Of a stretch of 64,000 nucleotides of DNA, positions 9,101 through 17,050 are shown in pieces. Below the pieces are notes generated by a model. It saw only the letters and a list, made by a program, of their open reading frames with translations. It did no database searches and was not told the DNA's origin. Made by a program: the position numbers and the translations under genes. The stretch is from JAAYYY01 sp964579295 (lineage in GTDB: Bacteria > Chloroflexota > Anaerolineae > Promineifilales > Promineifilaceae): NCBI GenBank assembly GCA_964579295.1, contig CAZOGK010000001.1:214302-278301 (forward strand), in the 5' to 3' direction. Every line of letters starts with the position of its first letter. Position 1 is the stretch's first letter.

Positions 9101-9609
9101 CGACCATCACCCATCCGGTAGCCGGCAGCCTGCTGCTGGGCGACGTGCCCATCTTTGGCAGCGCCCTGGCGCCTAACTTTGCCGGTTACATTCTCGACTT
9201 TGGCTTCAGCCATAATCCCGGCGGCTGGGCGCCCGCCGACGATCCGCGCGCCGCGCCGGTCAACAACGCGCAGCTGGGTATCTGGCAGACAGAGCGGACC
9301 AGCTATACCGGCCCCATCACGCTCCGCCTCACGGTCTTTGGTCCGGACAATCCGTACACGGAGGGCGAAGACCGGGTGACAGCCGAGGCGCGCGTCTTGC
9401 TGGAGCTGCAGCAGCCGACGGCGACACCCACGCCGACCAGCACGGCCACCGCAACCGCCACGGCGACGGCGACGCCGACTACCACAGGGACGCCCACCAT
9501 GACGCCGACGATTACTCTGACGCCCACCGAGGCGGCCACGGCGACGGCGACGCCTGAGCCGACCGCTACCGAGACGCCAACCGCTACCTCGGAGTCGCCA
9601 AACCCTTGA
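6166..9609 (+). CDS. Class A penicillin-binding protein (PBP1A-type) with Thr/Pro tail
   Basis: The 1147-residue bifunctional peptidoglycan synthase has four parts. Residues 1-210 are a Pro/Glu/Arg-rich, probably disordered cytoplasmic region, followed by one membrane segment at about 212-240. The GT51 glycosyltransferase has the catalytic Glu302 in 'TEDSRFYSNPG' and 'GASTITQQLVRA'. The transpeptidase shows Ser582-x-x-Lys585, 'GNSYN' (SxN) and KTG at 782-784. After about residue 930 come a bacterial Ig-like part and a low-complexity TPTPTSTATAT tail. The unusually long N-terminal region and the Thr/Pro tail are typical of Chloroflexota secreted proteins rather than of model PBPs. Start ATG follows AGGA. 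Confidence 0.93.
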   Translation: MTDDPELRPASSPEPEDEEPAPQDAPTHPPATPDEPNEAADARQGEPEEEEAQPGLGSGTISLLDLMAEDAEARAGRPRPAPPAGDEDATPTAMPIPTDRPRPLRAPPLPPISQDKTLPARPPELDENATRVDPGLAFPGSTDPRFARRPPPPRRGRPTPERQTARHQLPTQAPLRAPARRPAPPPPRVTPARNAHPAATPPASNRRSGACFLRLVLLGLLALVVGVALAGVAAVLGYTVIARDLPAVEELERRVSTFETALIFDREGNQLYSLSDPNTGSRSYVTLDEISPHLINATIATEDSRFYSNPGFDPIGIARAITQAALEREIVSGASTITQQLVRASLLDEEERTEITFRRKVREIILAEELTRKVGKDKVLELYLNEIFYGNYAYGIEAASRTYFGKPALELELHEASLLAGLPQAPAQWDPYTAPELALGRQSQVLGLMAQEGYITAAEAEQAMALAAEVVRNLRPPERRIEHPHFVFTMLQQLEELLGAQSLYAGGLRVYTTLDPGIQQIALAAVSEHRDLIHSAGANNAALVAIRPESGEVLALVGSLDYRDEAIRGQVNMALAPRQPGSSLKPLVYAAAMAQGWTPATLIWDVETAFPDGANPPYVPKNFDDQFHGPVRLRPALGNSYNIPAVKALEYVGVCNFLQFLPRVGIELVDEGCQTGGAPRDYGLALALGGGEISPLRLTAAFAALANEGHYVAPSTILRIENRSGELLFEHTPPARAIPAERAILPAHAFLLAHILADDAARQEEFGLNSALVIPGHQVAAKTGTSGTTRFDVRDGWTLGFTPQIAAGVWVGNTDPQPVGEGMSGYRMASPIWNTFMTRYLADQPALSFVQPNSVIPMEICATSGARPGPDCERRITEYFAIDQAPPPAEEDFIQRIPIDLWTGVRANDFCNEAVYEAGFVNLRVSGRDDVVPRELRDARAWVEETAAGRAWAEALSVPVPLRLPPADECTPATERPVATITHPVAGSLLLGDVPIFGSALAPNFAGYILDFGFSHNPGGWAPADDPRAAPVNNAQLGIWQTERTSYTGPITLRLTVFGPDNPYTEGEDRVTAEARVLLELQQPTATPTPTSTATATATATATPTTTGTPTMTPTITLTPTEAATATATPEPTATETPTATSESPNP

Positions 9610-9611
9610 CG

Positions 9612-11336
9612 ATGAAACGACGCGATTATCTTGCCGCTGGTATGGCGCTGGGCGCCGCCACTGCTCTCTGGTCACGGCGCGATGCGCTGCTGGCCCGCGC
9701 TATGCACGCGCCCGCTCCCCAGCACGCTATCACGATCCGGCGTGGCCTGAGCATCCCGATGAGTGACGGAATCCGTCTCGTCGCCGACCATTACGCGCCG
9801 CGCAGCGAGGGCCGCTTCCCGACCATTCTCATCCGCACGCCCTATGGCCGGCAGTGGATGCCCCACCTCTACGCGCGGCTTTTTGCCCAGCGCGGCTACC
9901 ACGTCATCGTCCAGGATGTTCGCGGCCGCTTCGCTTCGCAGGGCGAGTTCGTACCGTTTATCTCCGAAGCCGACGACGGCCGGGATACGGTGCGCTGGCT
10001 GCAGCGCCAGCCCTGGTTCAACGGCCGCCTGGGGACATGGGGGCAGAGCTATCTGGGCTACGTCCAGTGGGCGCTGGCGGCCTCCCACCCTGGGCTGGTG
10101 CAGGCGATGATGCCCGTCATCGCCTCCTCGCGCGGCGCTTACACGGGAGAGAGCTTCGGCGTGCCCTGGCTGGAGCTGTCGGTGCGCTGGATGGTCGTGC
10201 TGGAAGCGCTCGATCACTTTCCGGGCGGCAACGCTTCCCTTTCACCCTGGCACGCCCTGCCGCGCATGCTGCCCCTGACGCAAAGCCGCCTCCTCGACGA
10301 AGCCTTTCGCGCCCTGCCCGTGAGCGAGGCCGACCTCTACGCGGTTGGGTCAGAAGTGCCCCACTTCCGCAATGTGGTCAATGGCTCGCTCCCTGTAGAG
10401 TTTGACCAGGCCGACATGCAGCGGCAGCTCGCGCGGGTCGAAGCAGCCGCCCACCTTGTCGGCGGCTGGTACGATTTTATGCTACCCGACCAGCTAGAGG
10501 ACTATGCGCGGCTGCGCGACGCCGGACGCCGGCCCTACCTGACCATCGGCCCCTGGACCCATCTGGACAGGGGCAGCGGGCGGCTGAGCCTGCGCGCGGG
10601 CCTGGCCTGGTTTGACGCCCATCTGAAGGGCGAAGACGAGCGGCTGCGCTCGGCGCCGGTGCAGCTCTATCTGCTGGAGGCGGACGAATGGCTGGAATTC
10701 GACGTCTGGCCGCCCCCTGCGACAACTGTCTCACTCTTTGCAGGCGCCGGCGGCGCCCTCAGCCGCGGCGCGCCCGACGAGCGTCTTGCCTTCACCCGCT
10801 TCTGCTACGATCCGGCTGACCCAACTCCGGCCTGGGCGGGCCCGCGCTTCTATGCACCGGCCGGCCGGCGCGATAACCGGTCGCTGGAAGAACGCGACGA
10901 CGTGCTTATCTTCACCGGCGAGGCGCTGGCAAGCGACCTCGACGTCGTGGGGCCCGTCTCGGCCGAGCTTTACGTGGCTGCTGAAGGGGGTCATGGGGAT
11001 TTCTTTGCCCGCCTCTGTGACGTAACGCCAGATGGCGTGTCGCTGAACGTGTGTGATGGCATCTTCCGCCTGGCGCCGAGCAAGGGGGAACGGCAAGAGG
11101 ATGGCAGCGTGCGTATCGTCGTGGACATGACCGGCACGGCCTATCGCTTCCGGCGCGGCCACCGCCTGCGGCTGCAGCTATCCGGCGGCGCCTTCCCCCG
11201 CTTTGCGCGCAACCTGGGCGAACAGGAAGTGGCTGCGGCGGCGTCGCCCATCCTGCGCCCGCGCCTGCAGAGCATCTACCATGACGCCGCCCACCCTTCG
11301 GCGCTTCACCTGCCCGTTGTCGAGGGCCCCGCTTGA
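9612..11336 (+). CDS. CocE/NonD family serine hydrolase, probably Tat-exported
   Basis: This 574-residue protein belongs to the CocE/X-Pro dipeptidyl-peptidase S15 family. The nucleophile is in 'GTWGQSYLGY', the expected His in 'GPWTHLD', and a C-terminal jelly-roll X-Pro-DAP domain covers roughly residues 390-570 ('RFRRGHRLRLQLSG'). Family members cleave esters or X-Pro peptides. The N-terminus MKRRDYLAAGMALGAATAL resembles a twin-arginine signal. Start choice is uncertain: a TTG at 9606 would overlap the upstream stop (TTGA) and lies 11 nt from GGAG, whereas the ATG is at 9612. Cotranscription with the PBP gene is likely. Confidence 0.88.
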   Translation: MKRRDYLAAGMALGAATALWSRRDALLARAMHAPAPQHAITIRRGLSIPMSDGIRLVADHYAPRSEGRFPTILIRTPYGRQWMPHLYARLFAQRGYHVIVQDVRGRFASQGEFVPFISEADDGRDTVRWLQRQPWFNGRLGTWGQSYLGYVQWALAASHPGLVQAMMPVIASSRGAYTGESFGVPWLELSVRWMVVLEALDHFPGGNASLSPWHALPRMLPLTQSRLLDEAFRALPVSEADLYAVGSEVPHFRNVVNGSLPVEFDQADMQRQLARVEAAAHLVGGWYDFMLPDQLEDYARLRDAGRRPYLTIGPWTHLDRGSGRLSLRAGLAWFDAHLKGEDERLRSAPVQLYLLEADEWLEFDVWPPPATTVSLFAGAGGALSRGAPDERLAFTRFCYDPADPTPAWAGPRFYAPAGRRDNRSLEERDDVLIFTGEALASDLDVVGPVSAELYVAAEGGHGDFFARLCDVTPDGVSLNVCDGIFRLAPSKGERQEDGSVRIVVDMTGTAYRFRRGHRLRLQLSGGAFPRFARNLGEQEVAAAASPILRPRLQSIYHDAAHPSALHLPVVEGPA

Positions 11337-11362
11337 CCCGTTCTGTCGCCTGCCAATAATAA

Positions 11363-11405
11363 GGTTGCCAGCATCCGGGCTTTTCACGGCGGATGGCTGG
11401 CAACC
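11363..11405 (-). terminator. Intrinsic-terminator-like hairpin between convergent genes
   Basis: GGTTGCCAGC (11363-11372) pairs perfectly with GCTGGCAACC (11396-11405), and flanking ATCCG/CGGAT extends the stem with one bulge. On the minus strand the stem is followed by TTATTATTGG. However, the minus-strand gene at 11440 ends just upstream in that direction and the plus-strand hydrolase ends at 11336, so it can serve both. Confidence 0.6.
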
Positions 11406-11439
11406 CTCCAAGTATAGCGCTGGCCGCCTGCGCGCTCCG

Positions 11440-12084
11440 TTAATCCCCAGAGCGAATGTCGCTGATGGTCTCCACCATCGGCTCCAGCTTCTGCTGCAGC
11501 GCGGCCTCGTCCACGCCTCTCACCTTAAATGTCACCGTGCGTGTCTCTGTGTCGTCGCCGGAGTACTGGCCGAAGCTGATGAAACTACCCCCGGCTGTGG
11601 CGACAGCCTGAGTGAGGGCCGCCAGCTCGCCGGGCCGGTCGGGGATGACCGCCGTTATGCGCACGCCACGTTCCCGCGCTCCCATGAACTCGACCAGGAT
11701 CTTAAACAGGTCGGTCTCGGTGATCAGGCCTACGACCTTGCCGGCGCGCAGGACCGGCAGGCCGCCGATCTTGTTGTCGATCATGATGCACGCCGCGTCT
11801 TCGATGGGGGTATCCTCTTCGACGGCAAACACCTCTTTGGTCATCACGTCGGCCACCTTAATCTTGCTGACGAGGTAGTTCAGCTCCCAGACGCTTAAGG
11901 TGGTGGCGTCTGACGGAGCGGCGTTCAGCAGATCCTTGTCGGAAACGATGCCCACCATCTTGCCTTCTTTGATGATCGGCAGCCGCCGGATATGTTCGCG
12001 CTGCATCAAGTTGAGGGCATCGAGAATGGGCACGTCCGGAGACACGGAAATGACAGGCTTTGACATTCGTTCCTTGACGAGCAT
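11440..12084 (-). CDS. CBS-pair plus ACT domain regulatory protein (AcuB-like)
   Basis: In this 214-residue protein two CBS domains (about 1-60 and 75-130) bear the typical 'IRRLPIIKEGKMVGIVSDKDLL' and 'IGGLPVLRAGKVVGLITETDLF' strands. An ACT domain follows (about 140-214, 'VRITAVIPDRPGELAALTQAV'). CBS pairs bind adenine nucleotides and ACT domains bind amino acids, so the protein probably senses both. It is the last gene behind a branched-chain amino-acid-type importer, 25 nt after livF, with AAAGGAG before its ATG. A role in controlling amino-acid use or the transporter is plausible from context. AcuB itself belongs to acetoin utilisation, for which no other genes are present. Confidence 0.88.
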   Translation of the reverse strand: MLVKERMSKPVISVSPDVPILDALNLMQREHIRRLPIIKEGKMVGIVSDKDLLNAAPSDATTLSVWELNYLVSKIKVADVMTKEVFAVEEDTPIEDAACIMIDNKIGGLPVLRAGKVVGLITETDLFKILVEFMGARERGVRITAVIPDRPGELAALTQAVATAGGSFISFGQYSGDDTETRTVTFKVRGVDEAALQQKLEPMVETISDIRSGD

Positions 12085-12109
12085 GACAGTCTCCTTTTTA
12101 CAATGTCAA

Positions 12110-12820
12110 CTAAAGGCCGAGATAAGCAGAGCGCACATGGTCGTCGCGCGCCACCTCTCGTCCGGACCCCTCTAATTCTACCCGTCCTTGCGCCAGAACG
12201 TAAGCGTAATCGCTGATTGCCATGGCCAATTGCACGTTTTGCTCCACTAATAACATCGTTAGCCCGTCGGCTTTCAGCTCTTTCAGGCTCTGGAAGAGGC
12301 CGATGACGAGCACAGGAGCGAGGCCAAGCGATAGTTCGTCGATCATCAACACGACCGGGTCGGCCATGATCCCCCTGCCGACGGCGCACATCTGCTGTTC
12401 GCCGCCGCTGAGCGTGCCGGCCTTTTGATGCCGCCGTTCCGCCAGCCGCGGAAACATGGCGTAGATCCGTTCCATGTTGCGCCCCATATTGGCTTTGGCC
12501 CGGCGCGGCGACGCGCCCATCTCCAGATTTTCCTCGACGGTCATGTCCGTGAAGAGCTGCCGCCCCTCGGGCACGAGGACCAGGCCCAGCTCAGCTTTGG
12601 CGTAGGCTGGTAGCTGGCTCACATTCTGACCATTAAACCAGATGGACCCTTCCCAGGGCTTGAGGAGACCCATGACGGTGCGCAGGATGGTGGTTTTGCC
12701 GGAGCCGTTGGCGCCGACGAGGCTCGTCAGTTGCCCATCCTGCAGCGCAAGATCGACACCCCAGAGGATCTGTACTTCGCCATAGCCAGAAGCGACGCTG
12801 CGAATCTCAAGTAACGACAT
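12110..12820 (-). CDS. livF: Branched-chain amino acid ABC transporter ATPase
   Basis: A 236-residue ATPase subunit of LivF type. Walker A is 'GANGSGKTTI', the ABC signature 'LSGGEQQM' and Walker B 'VLMIDELSLGLAP'; the 'LFTDMTVEENLEMG' region is typical of LivF. It powers import together with LivG. It sits 12 nt behind livG in a minus-strand operon whose gene order is substrate-binding protein, livH, livM, livG, livF, CBS-ACT. The family also includes urea and short-amide importers, so the substrate is inferred from overall similarity only. Confidence 0.93.
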   Translation of the reverse strand: MSLLEIRSVASGYGEVQILWGVDLALQDGQLTSLVGANGSGKTTILRTVMGLLKPWEGSIWFNGQNVSQLPAYAKAELGLVLVPEGRQLFTDMTVEENLEMGASPRRAKANMGRNMERIYAMFPRLAERRHQKAGTLSGGEQQMCAVGRGIMADPVVLMIDELSLGLAPVLVIGLFQSLKELKADGLTMLLVEQNVQLAMAISDYAYVLAQGRVELEGSGREVARDDHVRSAYLGL

Positions 12821-12832
12821 GGTGCACTCTCC

Positions 12833-13579
12833 TCATGCCTCTTCCATCAGCTTTTCAGCCAGCCGCGGGTCGCCGAGGTACGCTTCGATGACCTGTGGAT
12901 TGTTGGCGACTTCTTCCGGCGTGCCCTCGGCAATCTGGCGCCCGTACTCGAGCACGATCATGCGGTCGGAGACATTCATCACCGCGTGCATCACATGCTC
13001 GATCATAATGATCGTGATGCCCTGGTCGCGGATAGCGCGCACGGTTTCCACCATCTGCACAATCTCCGACGGGTTTAGCCCGGCCAGCACTTCGTCCAGC
13101 AGAAGCAAGAAGGGCTGCGCCGCCAGCGCTCGCGCCATTTCCAGCCGTTTTTTCTGGCCCACGTTGAGACTGCTGGCGAGCTGGCCGGCGCGCTCCGCCA
13201 GGCCGACGAAAGCCAGCACCTTATCGGTAATTTCCCCGGCCGTGCGCAGGTGATGATCCTCCCGGCCAAAACAGGCGCCGACCATGACATTCTCGCGCAC
13301 CGTCAGCTCGTTAAGAGGGCGCACGATCTGATGCGTGCGCGCCAGCCCCATGTGCGCCAGGTCATAGGTGCGCCGGCCCGTCACATCTTCCCCACGGAAG
13401 ATGACGCGGCCCTTCTCCGGCTTGTAGACGCCGTTGATCACGTTAAACAGCGTCGTCTTGCCGGCGCCGTTGGGGCCAATGAGCCCCAGAATCTGCCCTT
13501 CGGGCAAGGAGAACGTGATGTTGCCCAGCGCCTGCAGCCCGCCAAAGCGCTTACTGACATCTTCTACTTGTAGAATCAT
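12833..13579 (-). CDS. livG: Branched-chain amino acid ABC transporter ATPase
   Basis: A 248-residue LivG-type ATPase. Walker A is 'GPNGAGKTTL', Walker B 'LLLLDEVLAGLNP' and the H-loop 'TIIMIEHVMHAVM'; the C-terminal 'EVIEAYLGD' tail is typical of LivG. The ABC signature is altered: 'LNVGQKKRLEMARAL' replaces the common LSxGE(Q)xRLEIARAL. The start codon overlaps the livM stop by 4 nt (ATGA), which points to translational coupling. Confidence 0.93.
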   Translation of the reverse strand: MILQVEDVSKRFGGLQALGNITFSLPEGQILGLIGPNGAGKTTLFNVINGVYKPEKGRVIFRGEDVTGRRTYDLAHMGLARTHQIVRPLNELTVRENVMVGACFGREDHHLRTAGEITDKVLAFVGLAERAGQLASSLNVGQKKRLEMARALAAQPFLLLLDEVLAGLNPSEIVQMVETVRAIRDQGITIIMIEHVMHAVMNVSDRMIVLEYGRQIAEGTPEEVANNPQVIEAYLGDPRLAEKLMEEA

Positions 13580-14610
13580 GGCAGGAACCTCCGCAAGATG
13601 GGGAAGCGGTGGCGCAGCCAGCCGACGAAGCCGGCCGGGATGAAGAGGATGATGATCAGGAGCAGAACGCCCGCTACCGAAAGCTGAATGTTCTTGAACA
13701 GATCACTCGTTAGCAGGAAACCGCGCAGCCGCTGATAGCCTACGGCGCCGAGGACCGGACCGAGGACCGTTCCTTGCCCGCCCAGCATCACCATGACGAT
13801 GAACTCGATGGAGAAGTGCAGCCGGAACGCTTCGTGCGGCAGCACTTTGGCATTCTTGAAAAAGAAGAGGACGCCGACGATGCCCGGCAGGATGGCCGAG
13901 AGCACGTAGGCCCAGGTCTTCGCCCTGGGCGTGACGACGCCCATGACCTCGGCCGCATCCTCATCCTCGCGAATCGCCATGAGGCCAAGTCCAAACTTGC
14001 TCGTCTTCACGATGAAGCTGAGCAGGATAGCCAGCGCCGTCAACACCAGCAGGATGTAGTAAGTAAGCCACAGCGCACGCAGGGCGCCGCCATAATCATT
14101 GTAGACCTGGAAGTTGAGGGCCAGGCCCGTCGCGCTGCCGAACGGCTCGAAGTTGTTGACAAAGGCGCGCATCGCTTCGTTAATGCCAATGGTCGCCAGT
14201 GCAAAGTAGGCGCCGCGTAAGCGCAGGATGGCGGAACCCAGCAGGAAGGCGAGCACGGCCGCCGCCAGGCCGCCGGCAGGAAGGGCGATCCAGAGCGGCG
14301 CCCCGTGCTGGCTCATCAGATAGAGCCCGACATAGCCGCCGAGACCGAAGAAGACGACGTGGCCGAAGCTGACGTAGCCGGTGTAGCCGAGGATGATGTT
14401 CAGGCTGGAAGCGAGGACGACGGAGAGCATCATGGTGAAGAACACTTCACGCATGGCGGCATTCTGCGTCACGACCGGCCAGAGACCAACCCCCAGGACG
14501 ACGGCGAGCGTGAGCCAGAGACCCGGGTTGCGCCAGCGGGCGCCGATCACAGGCTGCACTCGCTCGGGTGACCCACCGGCGACAGCGTATTCCATATCCG
14601 GGGTACTCAT
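13576..14610 (-). CDS. livM: Branched-chain amino acid ABC transporter permease
   Basis: A 344-residue polytopic membrane protein of the LivM type. It has a short hydrophilic N-terminus, then about 8-10 hydrophobic helices. Typical motifs are 'LGYTGYVSFGHVVFFGLGGY' and the cytoplasmic coupling loop 'GLGLMAIREDEDAAEVMGV'. The end 'FIPAGFVGWLRHR' is also LivM-like. Both ends overlap the neighbouring genes by 4 nt (livH upstream, livG downstream), so the permease pair and LivG are probably translationally coupled. Confidence 0.93.
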   Translation of the reverse strand: MSTPDMEYAVAGGSPERVQPVIGARWRNPGLWLTLAVVLGVGLWPVVTQNAAMREVFFTMMLSVVLASSLNIILGYTGYVSFGHVVFFGLGGYVGLYLMSQHGAPLWIALPAGGLAAAVLAFLLGSAILRLRGAYFALATIGINEAMRAFVNNFEPFGSATGLALNFQVYNDYGGALRALWLTYYILLVLTALAILLSFIVKTSKFGLGLMAIREDEDAAEVMGVVTPRAKTWAYVLSAILPGIVGVLFFFKNAKVLPHEAFRLHFSIEFIVMVMLGGQGTVLGPVLGAVGYQRLRGFLLTSDLFKNIQLSVAGVLLLIIILFIPAGFVGWLRHRFPILRRFLP

Positions 14611-15461
14611 TCTTTCCCTCCCAGCAGCCCGCTGGGCCGCACTAGCAGGATGAAGACGAAGAGCACGAACTCGATTGCCGGCACCCAGGTCGTCCTCATG
14701 AAGTAGGGGATGATCCCTTCCAGCATGCCCAGCACGAGCCCGCCGAGCAGCGCGCCCAGCGGGTTGCCCAGGCCGCCCAGGACGCCGATAACGAAGCTCT
14801 TCAGCTCATAGGTGCCGCCGGCCAGGATCGTGAACGGGAAGAAGGTAGCCACCAACCCCCCGGCTATCGCGGCGAGCATGGTGCCGATACCAAAGCTTAA
14901 TGCCAGGACGCGCGCCGACGGGATACCCATTAACTCGGCGGCGGTCCGGTTATTGGCAACCGCCCGGATGTGTTTGCCCGGCCGGGTCCGGTACAGAAAG
15001 AGATAGAGTCCCGCGGTGACAAGCATCGCTACCAGCGCCGCCACCAGCCTGGTTCCCAGCACGCGGAGCGGGCCGATCTGGACACTGCCCATTGAGAAAT
15101 TGACGTTGCGCGGGGTGGTGCTGAAGATGGCCGTGCCCAGGCCAATGATGATCATGTTGACGGCAAATGTCGCCAGCAGCGTGGAAAGATGCGGGGCATT
15201 GATCACGCGGTGGATGGCTATCACATAGATGACCATGCCCAGCAGCAAGCCGACTGCCGCCACGACGACGAGGGTAACATAGGGATGCATGCCCAGGTTG
15301 GCGAACAGCAGGTAGACGCCGAACATTCCGAGGGCGATGATTGGGCCGTGGGCCAGGTTGATGACGTTCATGACTCCCCAGATCAGCGTCAGACCCATTG
15401 CCGCGATGCCATAGACAAAACCGATCAGCAAGCCATCGACGAGGAAAGTGAGAATATCCAT
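14607..15461 (-). CDS. livH: Branched-chain amino acid ABC transporter permease
   Basis: The 284-residue LivH-type permease starts MDILTFLVDGLLIGFVYG. The ATG at 15461 is preceded by AAGGAG at 6-nt spacing; a longer frame up to 15512 would run through a hairpin and is less likely. Family motifs include 'ALIWGVMNVINLAHG'-like 'LTLIWGVMNVINLAHG', 'GKHIRAVANNRTAAELMGI' (coupling loop) and 'KSFVIGVLGGLGNPLGALLGG'. It pairs with LivM in the inner membrane. Confidence 0.93.
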   Translation of the reverse strand: MDILTFLVDGLLIGFVYGIAAMGLTLIWGVMNVINLAHGPIIALGMFGVYLLFANLGMHPYVTLVVVAAVGLLLGMVIYVIAIHRVINAPHLSTLLATFAVNMIIIGLGTAIFSTTPRNVNFSMGSVQIGPLRVLGTRLVAALVAMLVTAGLYLFLYRTRPGKHIRAVANNRTAAELMGIPSARVLALSFGIGTMLAAIAGGLVATFFPFTILAGGTYELKSFVIGVLGGLGNPLGALLGGLVLGMLEGIIPYFMRTTWVPAIEFVLFVFILLVRPSGLLGGKE

Positions 15462-15476
15462 ACCAGTCTCCTTGTG

Positions 15477-15512
15477 GTGGCGTGGGCAGCCTGTGACGGC
15501 CGCCCACACCAC
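15477..15512 (-). other. Intercistronic hairpin between substrate-binding gene and livH
   Basis: In the minus-strand transcript a 15-bp stem (two G-U pairs) with a 6-nt loop lies just upstream of the livH ribosome site. Plus-strand arms are 15477-15491 and 15498-15512. There is no U-run, so full termination is unlikely. Such hairpins commonly protect the 3' end of the more abundant binding-protein mRNA in ABC operons. Confidence 0.6.
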
Positions 15513-15543
15513 GCCAAAGTCAGCTCAGAGGCCGGTGCATTTG

Positions 15544-16878
15544 TTACGGTAGGGGATAGAGCGTTTCGGCGGTAGCGCCTTCGGCTGGCCAGACCACTTC
15601 CTTGACAAGCTCGCCGCCCTCCTCCTGCCACTGGATGTAGACCATCGAGTGACCGGTCTGCAACCCGTAGTTCTCAGGAGACTGGTCAAACTGGATGCGG
15701 CCGTAGAAGGTTACCAGGTCCATGTTAGCCAGCGCCTCGCGCACGGCTACCGGGTCGAGAGAGCCCGCATCTTCAATCGCCTTCTGCAGAAGAAGACAGG
15801 CTACGTAGCCGCCGGCGGCGTGGTAGGAAGGTTCCTCGTCGAACTCGGCCATGAACATCTCGGTGAACTCAGCGCTGGAAGGGCCGAAGAAGTCAAATCC
15901 GGCTTCCCCGGCCGCTTCGGCGTTGAAGTCAGCCTGGGGTTCCCACTGGCTGGGCCCAATAACGCCGTTCGCTGCGTTGCCCAGCTCCGCAAAGCTGGGA
16001 TCTGGCGGCGCGACCAGTAGGGCGACCATCTTCACGTCAACATCCTTCTCGTAAAGCTGGCGCACAAAGGTCGAGCCATCCTGAAAGTGGCCGCCGCCCA
16101 GGATAGCGTCCGGCGCTACGTCGACGATCTTGTTGATGAAGGGCGCAAAGTCGGTGGTCGCCGGGTCGTAACCCTCGTACAGGGCGATCTCATAGCCCAG
16201 CTCCTGCGCATAGGCCTGCGCCGCTGCCGCCACATCCGTCGAGAACTGGGTGTTTTCGTAGATGATGGCAATGACCTTCGCCTCGGGGTCCTCAACGCCA
16301 AGAAGGTCAAGGGCTCCGGTCAGGTAGCGGCTGGCCGGCGTGTAGGTCTGAAAGACGTGGGTGAAGCCCTTCTGGTAGGTGCTGTCGGAGGCCGCTCCGG
16401 TCGTAATCATGACCTTGCCATATTGCTCGGCGATCACGGCTGAGGCGTCCGTCAGACCGCTGGAGTACGGGCTGATCAGAAAGTCGGCGTTGTCTTCAGT
16501 CGCCAGCCGGGTGTATAGCTCCTGCACACGGTCGGTATTGGACTCGTCGTCGTAATAACGCGAGGCAAACGTGACTGTCGAGCCATCGGCCAGCGGGATG
16601 CCGCCGGCCTGCTCGATCTGTTCCATGCACAGGTTGAGACCGTTGATCTGGTTGCTCGATTCGACGCTGTAGACGCCGGTCTGAGAGGCGGTAAAGCCGA
16701 TGAGCGCTTCGCTGCTGGCTGCCGCGCTCTCTTCCTGCCCGGTACTCTCACTGGAAGCAGGGGCATTAGCGCTGCCGCTATTGACGACTGGTTCGGCGCC
16801 GCCCGCAGTACAGCTCGCCAAGACCCCGGCGAGCGCGAGGGTAGCCAGAATGGCTAGAAGAACTGATAACTTCCGCAT
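15544..16878 (-). CDS. Substrate-binding lipoprotein of the Liv-type ABC importer
   Basis: A 444-residue lipoprotein. The start at 16878 (MRKLSVLLAILATLAL) is chosen over 16917 because GAGGAGG lies just upstream of it. A lipobox LASC gives an acylated Cys at about residue 23, then a Ser/Ala-rich linker. The rest is a type I periplasmic-binding fold of the Leu/Ile/Val family: 'IGFTASQTGVYSVESSNQINGLNLCMEQI', 'FLISPYSSGLTDASAVIAEQYGKVMITTGAAS' and 'VAIIYENTQFSTDVA'-type stretches. It is the first gene of the importer operon and should capture the ligand outside the membrane. Confidence 0.9.
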   Translation of the reverse strand: MRKLSVLLAILATLALAGVLASCTAGGAEPVVNSGSANAPASSESTGQEESAAASSEALIGFTASQTGVYSVESSNQINGLNLCMEQIEQAGGIPLADGSTVTFASRYYDDESNTDRVQELYTRLATEDNADFLISPYSSGLTDASAVIAEQYGKVMITTGAASDSTYQKGFTHVFQTYTPASRYLTGALDLLGVEDPEAKVIAIIYENTQFSTDVAAAAQAYAQELGYEIALYEGYDPATTDFAPFINKIVDVAPDAILGGGHFQDGSTFVRQLYEKDVDVKMVALLVAPPDPSFAELGNAANGVIGPSQWEPQADFNAEAAGEAGFDFFGPSSAEFTEMFMAEFDEEPSYHAAGGYVACLLLQKAIEDAGSLDPVAVREALANMDLVTFYGRIQFDQSPENYGLQTGHSMVYIQWQEEGGELVKEVVWPAEGATAETLYPLP

Positions 16879-17050
16879 CGTTTTTTTCCTCCTCAAACTG
16901 AACAGACAGAGACTCAAACGCTGCTATCCAGTCTAAGCAGAAATGCGAAAGATCGAATAAATAGGGGAGGAGGTGTGTAAAAATAGAATAAAAATGGGGC
17001 TGTTAGCGCCTGCAGCGCAGCTGGGTAGCTACTGCCGTGCCGTCCCTGGC

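Noticed and set aside
9410..9605. Repeat-rich GC stretch suspected as a tandem repeat or CRISPR-like array
   Set aside because: It is in frame and codes the Thr/Pro/Ala tail of the PBP; unit length is irregular and there are no spacers.
8227..9675. 482-codon minus-strand frame across the PBP gene
   Set aside because: Antisense to clear transpeptidase motifs; composition is Arg/Gly-rich with no domain.
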